DNA of 64,000 bases, taken from the NCBI RefSeq assembly GCF_007990775.1, contig NZ_BJXB01000014.1, forward strand, positions 107,391 to 171,390, written 5' to 3'. Numbering within the stretch: the first letter of the stretch is position 1; each line of letters begins with the position of its first letter. Made by a program: the position numbers and the translations under genes. The DNA is from Deinococcus cellulosilyticus NBRC 106333 = KACC 11606. Its GTDB lineage: Bacteria > Deinococcota > Deinococci > Deinococcales > Deinococcaceae. The notes under the pieces are model-generated. The model ran no database searches and was not told the origin of the DNA. It saw only the letters and a program-made list of their open reading frames with translations. Positions 60,865 to 64,000 of this stretch are shown in pieces.

Positions 60865-62401
60865 CTTCCTCAAGCACCCGGAACGCCAGATAGGTGATGC
60901 CTAAAAGCATACTGGATAATGCTGCAGCCTGCCCCAGGTTCTGTGCTCCGGGCCTCCCCAGGGTCTGGTAGATCAGGGTGCTGAGGGTCGTCCACTCTGG
61001 CCGCTGCAGAATCAGGGTGGCTGCAAACTCCCCGATGGCGCTTGCCAGGGCAAAAGCCGCGCCAGTGCGGATGCTGCCTTTCAAAAGCGGCAGAGTGACA
61101 CGCATCCAGACCCGAATGGGGCTTGCCCCCAGCACCCTGGCACTCTGCACCATGGCAGGGCTGAGGGTCCTGAGGCCTGCAAGAACCGTGCGGGTCACGA
61201 AAGGATAGGCCAGCAGCGTGTATGCACCAATCAGCAGGGTCAGGCTTCCACTGAGGCCAGGGTAGGCCAGCAGGTACCCCACACTGACACTGACCATCGA
61301 CACCAGAAAGGGCAGCATGCTCAGGGCATCCACGGCAGGACTGGCCCTCCTGAAGGTCACAACGGCCTGCAAGCCACCCACAACCAGAGACAGCAGCATG
61401 GCAGCCACCGAAAAACGCAGGGTGTTCCACAGGGCCTTCAGCGTGTCTGAAGTGAGGATGCCCTGATAAAACTGCCAGGTGAACCCCTCCTGTCCAAGCA
61501 CACTTTTGAGAAACACACTCAGCAGAGGAGCCAGAGCAATCACCCCGGTCAGGCCCACCCAGAAAGCCACTTCCAGCCACTGCACTCCACGGGGCGCAGG
61601 CAGGACCCTGGCCCGAAATTCTCCGGTGGTGGATGTGCGTTTCTGCAGGGCCGTGTAAACCAGGGCAGCCAGTCCAGTGATCAGAAACTGAATCAGCACC
61701 AGAATGCCCGCCCTCGACAGGTCCAGCTGATACAGGGTCAGGGTGTAGATCTCCACTTCCAGCGTGCTGTACTTCTGTCCTCCAAGCAGCAAGGCCAGGG
61801 AGAAACTGCTGAAACAGTACAGGAACACCAGACTGAACGCCCCCAGCAGATGGGGCAGCACCAGAGGCAAAATCACCCTCAGGAGCACCCTGAAGCGGCT
61901 TGCCCCCAGCACCTGCGCAGCCTGCACGGCATTTGCAGGAATGCGCATGAGGCCCGCATGCACAAAACGCACAATCAGGGACTGGTTGTAAAAGACATTC
62001 CCCAGAATCACCAGAAAAGCCGTGTCCTGCAGGTGCAGGCCCGTGAGCCCTCTGGCCCCCACCAGACTGAGAATCCCCATCGCAGCCACAATGCCCGGAG
62101 TCACCAGGGGCAGCATCAGAACACGCATCAGGCCTCTTTTGAAAGGAAAATTGTATTTTGCCAGCGTCAGTGCTGCCGGAACCCCCAGCAGCGCAGAAAG
62201 AACGCTGGAATACGTGGCCTGCTGCAGGGACCAGCCGATCCGTTCCCAGTAGTACTTTTCCCCCAGCACAGAGCGCAACTGCTCCACAAAACCAGCCTCC
62301 ACCCCTGCGAGAATGGCCCGGACAAAGGGATACACCAGAAAAAAGCCCAGAAATCCCACAGGGATCAGGGCCAGGAGGAAGGTGGTCATGGGACGCTGCA
62401 T
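60839..62401 (-). CDS. thiP: Thiamine ABC transporter permease (ThiP-like, double length)
   Basis: 520 residues, about twelve helices, with two EAA-type loops (AAQVLGASRFRVLLRVILPL and SARVLGASPIRVWMRVTLPL), the paired-permease layout of ThiP and iron transporters. AGGAAA precedes the ATG at 62401. The 18 codons upstream in frame run into the G/C-rich repeat and are rejected. It takes thiamine delivered by ThiB across the inner membrane. The repeat bundle separates it from thiB by about 260 bases. Confidence 0.9.
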   Translation of the reverse strand: MQRPMTTFLLALIPVGFLGFFLVYPFVRAILAGVEAGFVEQLRSVLGEKYYWERIGWSLQQATYSSVLSALLGVPAALTLAKYNFPFKRGLMRVLMLPLVTPGIVAAMGILSLVGARGLTGLHLQDTAFLVILGNVFYNQSLIVRFVHAGLMRIPANAVQAAQVLGASRFRVLLRVILPLVLPHLLGAFSLVFLYCFSSFSLALLLGGQKYSTLEVEIYTLTLYQLDLSRAGILVLIQFLITGLAALVYTALQKRTSTTGEFRARVLPAPRGVQWLEVAFWVGLTGVIALAPLLSVFLKSVLGQEGFTWQFYQGILTSDTLKALWNTLRFSVAAMLLSLVVGGLQAVVTFRRASPAVDALSMLPFLVSMVSVSVGYLLAYPGLSGSLTLLIGAYTLLAYPFVTRTVLAGLRTLSPAMVQSARVLGASPIRVWMRVTLPLLKGSIRTGAAFALASAIGEFAATLILQRPEWTTLSTLIYQTLGRPGAQNLGQAAALSSMLLGITYLAFRVLEEDAAGQNSF

Positions 62402-62424
62402 GAGGTTTCCTTGTCTGGGGTTGC

Positions 62425-62662
62425 TGAGGCCAGATCCCCCTGTCCCTCGTTTCACTCGGGACGGTCCCCGCCAGCTTTGGGGGACGGTGTGGGCGTTTGA
62501 GAGGGCTTGGGGCCAGATCCCCCTGCTTATCGCATTCTGCTTGAAGCTGTCCCCCTTAAGGAAGGAGGACTGGATGTGCGCCTGGCATGCTTTTCAATCC
62601 AGTCATCCACCAACCCCCCTTCGTTAAGGGGGGACCACCGAGCAAAGCGAGGTGAGGGGGGA
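62425..62662. repeat. G/C-rich hairpin repeat bundle, copy 2 (inverse of copy 1)
   Basis: GGCCAGATCCCCCTGTCCC with TTTCACTCGGGAC at the left, then further CCCCC/GGGGG hairpins, ending CCCCCCTTCGTTAAGGGGGG and GGGGGGATC at the right. It matches 939-1087 read on the other strand. It lies within the thi operon between thiB and thiP; its last bases overlap the thiB stop. It could weaken transcription into thiP or protect the thiB message. Confidence 0.8.
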
Positions 62663-63688
62663 TCACAGATCCTTCGGATCGGCGTTCCGGAGCACCACCT
62701 TGCTCCAGTTCTCCACCCATTTCTGTTGTCCTGCAGCAATCTCTTTGGGGGTCAGGGTCTTGGTGTACACCGGGGTGGCGGCGTAACGGTAGGTGGCGTC
62801 CAGTTTGATGCCAGGGATGACGGGGTAGACCCACATCTGGGTTGGGATGTCACTCTGAGCTTCTTTCGAGAGCAGGAAATCGATGAATTTCTTCGCCATC
62901 TCGACGTTCTTGCCCCCTTTGATCAGGGCTGCGCCTTCCACCTGCAGGAAGGTGCTCCCGGGCAGGAAGAGGTTCGCAGTGGGGCTGCTCTGGGGTTTTT
63001 TCTCGGCGTAGAAGACCTCGGCAGCAGGGGAGGAGGAGTAACTGACCACAATCGGGCGTGAGCCACCGTTCTTGCTGAATTCGGTGTAGTAGGCATCATC
63101 CCAGCCTCTGGCGACTTTCACCCCATTGTCCCGCAGGCCGGCCCAGAAGCTGTAAGCCCCTTTTTCTCCGAGTTCCTTGATGGTCGCAAGCAGGAACGCC
63201 AGACCTGGACTGGAAGTGGCGGGGTTCTCCACGACCAGCAGGTTTTTGTACTCGGGTTTCAGCAGGTCCTTCAGGGTTTTTGGGAGGGCCAGTTTGTTCT
63301 TCTGGAAGTAGGCCTTGTCGATGTTGAGGGCCACATGGCCGTAATCGATGGGATTGAAGGCACCATTCAAGAGGTACTTTTTGGGCACATTCTTCAGGGC
63401 AGGGGACTGGTAAGGGGCCAGAATGTCTGCATCCAGTGCTCTGGACAGCAGGGTGTTGTCGATGCCGTACACCACATCTGCAATGGGGGCACTCCTGGTG
63501 AGGATCAGTTTGGAGACCATCTCTCCGGCGTCTCCAGCCTCAATGAATTGCAGTTTGACCCCATTGTCCTGCTCAAATTTGGCAAGCAGTTTCTTGTCGA
63601 GGTTGAAAGAACTGTGGGTGACCACGCGCAGTTCGGCGGCCTGCGCAGTGGCGAGCAGGGACAGGGTGAAAAGCAGGGTCTTTCTCAT
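62663..63688 (-). CDS. thiB: Thiamine-binding periplasmic protein
   Basis: 341 residues, signal peptide MRKTLLFTLSLLATAQA, then a type II periplasmic binding fold: LRVVTHSSFNLDKKLLAKFE, ADVVYGIDNTLLSRAL and SYSSSPAAEVFYAE are typical of ThiB/TbpA, which binds thiamine and its phosphates. First gene of the operon, directly after the TPP riboswitch. Its ribosome-binding site AAAGGAG is enclosed in a hairpin (63696-63718). The stop TGA coincides with the GATCA end of the G/C-rich repeat. Confidence 0.95.
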   Translation of the reverse strand: MRKTLLFTLSLLATAQAAELRVVTHSSFNLDKKLLAKFEQDNGVKLQFIEAGDAGEMVSKLILTRSAPIADVVYGIDNTLLSRALDADILAPYQSPALKNVPKKYLLNGAFNPIDYGHVALNIDKAYFQKNKLALPKTLKDLLKPEYKNLLVVENPATSSPGLAFLLATIKELGEKGAYSFWAGLRDNGVKVARGWDDAYYTEFSKNGGSRPIVVSYSSSPAAEVFYAEKKPQSSPTANLFLPGSTFLQVEGAALIKGGKNVEMAKKFIDFLLSKEAQSDIPTQMWVYPVIPGIKLDATYRYAATPVYTKTLTPKEIAAGQQKWVENWSKVVLRNADPKDL

Positions 63689-63695
63689 GAAAAAA

Positions 63696-63718
63696 TCTCC
63701 TTTCGCGTCGAAAGGAGA
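63696..63718 (-). promoter_or_regulatory. Hairpin enclosing the thiB ribosome-binding site
   Basis: On the minus strand TCTCCTTTCG and CGAAAGGAGA pair around ACG; the second arm contains the AAAGGAG of thiB and is followed by six T and the ATG. It can act as a sequestering hairpin, as an intrinsic terminator, or both. It is the likely expression platform of the TPP riboswitch. Confidence 0.8.
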
Positions 63719-63739
63719 GAATGCCTGACTTGGGTGTGC

Positions 63740-63836
63740 ACTCTCCCTCCGCTGGTCCGAACCAGATCAGGTGATGGGGTATGATCTCAGCCCCGATGCA
63801 CTTTGAACGTGCAACATGTGGGGCACCCCCGGTGAC
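63740..63836 (-). promoter_or_regulatory. TPP (THI-box) riboswitch
   Basis: On the minus strand the conserved blocks appear in order: GGGGGTGCCCC, GGGGCTGAGATCATACCCC, ACCTGATCTGG, then GGACCAGCGGAGGGA. The P3 arm is extended (GTTGCACGTTCAAAGTGCA). It binds thiamine diphosphate and should turn the thiB-thiP-thiQ-thiN operon off when TPP is plentiful. Confidence 0.97.
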
Positions 63837-63845
63837 GCAATGGGC

Positions 63846-63851
63846 AGTATA
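63846..63851 (-). promoter_or_regulatory. -10 box TATACT of the thi operon
   Basis: On the minus strand TATACT lies about ten bases before the riboswitch core. Transcription would start about at the aptamer. A short inverted repeat (CCTCACCCTCC and GTGAGG) covers the expected -35 region. Confidence 0.6.
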
Positions 63852-63896
63852 CCTCACAGGAGGGTGAGGCAGCATGAAAGTTGAGCATACGGAATT

Positions 63897-63999
63897 GCCG
63901 AGGGCCGAGGGCTGATCTGCAACGCTTCTGCATCAGCATTTTGCGCTGATTGTATGCCTGGGCTTTTGCTTATCATGCCCTCGGCCCTCGGCTCTGCGC
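63897..63999. repeat. Heptad inverted-array repeat (E9), reaching the window edge
   Basis: Left arm: GCCGAGG twice, then GCTGATC from 63897. Right arm on the minus strand: GCCGAGG twice, GCATGAT from 63992. It lies upstream of the thi operon promoter and may continue outside the window. Confidence 0.8.
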
Positions 64000-64000
64000 T

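Overview
The window looks like a chromosomal segment of a Deinococcus-lineage bacterium (Deinococcales); the species cannot be named from sequence alone. The points in favour are a Gre-family factor with the acidic tip of Gfh1 (a protein restricted to Deinococcus-Thermus), a UbiA prenyltransferase/CrtD-like desaturase pair of the deinoxanthin type, a vWA/TROVE-like Ro60-type protein, and many genes whose -10 box lies only 6-8 bases before the start codon (leaderless mRNAs, known to be common in Deinococcus). G+C is moderately high and genes are densely packed, with short 3' gaps often filled by repeats.

Layout. 1-931: two coupled small genes, the second of the DUF6915 type. 1126-5000 (-): five-gene operon of ABC ATPase, DUF2306-like membrane protein, ABC permease, DesK-like kinase and NarL-type regulator. 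5273-7075: PAS-PAS-GAF-HD-GYP protein. 7150-9904: a candidate structured RNA, a vWA/TROVE-like protein and an overlapping partner gene with a C-terminal HTH, followed by a Rad52/DdrA-like gene and a metallophosphatase. 11356-11511: tRNA-Asp and tRNA-Phe. 11653-15141 (-): large lipoprotein of six BIG2 and about 15 RCC1-like repeats. 15561: tRNA-Thr(CGT). 15.9-21.8 kb: small genes, a frameshifted sunset-domain gene, VOC protein, MFS exporter with AraC regulator, P450 and M15 peptidase. 22-29.8 kb: acyl-CoA carboxyltransferase, HD-GYP, clpS-clpA, PH-like membrane protein, transsulfuration enzyme, SUKH protein. 30-34.5 kb: gcvP with a palindromic operator, two lipoproteins and a decayed copy of the gcvP tail. 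34.7-40.3 kb: diguanylate cyclase, secreted copper amine oxidase, ABC-2 exporter. 40.4-44.6 kb: LacI regulator, mtnN-lrgA-lrgB operon, cysteine synthase. 44.9-51.5 kb: prepilin peptidase, pxpB, TPR-GGDEF, pilC, tsaC-scpB, SDR. 51.8-58.7 kb: gatA, carotenoid pair, S51 peptidase, recO, zinc-finger protein, gfh1. 59.3-63.8 kb (-): TPP-riboswitch-controlled thiB-thiP-thiQ-thiN operon.

Three families of dispersed intergenic repeats run through the window. One consists of arrays of 7-base units (GCNGANG and variants), usually two arrays facing each other 100-180 bases apart. One is a roughly 240-base element with 17-base terminal inverted repeats, three copies, one flanked by an exact 11-base direct repeat as expected of a transposed non-autonomous element. 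The third is a G/C-rich hairpin bundle. They sit against stop codons and in places supply them.

Themes: cyclic-di-GMP turnover (two GGDEF, two HD-GYP proteins) close to type IV pilus genes; nucleic-acid maintenance (Rad52-like, RecO, Ro60-like, Gfh1, metallophosphatase); and envelope export. The best candidate for an undescribed system is the RNA - vWA/TROVE-like - HTH-partner module at 7.15-9.90 kb; the best candidate for an undescribed sequence class is the heptad repeat family.
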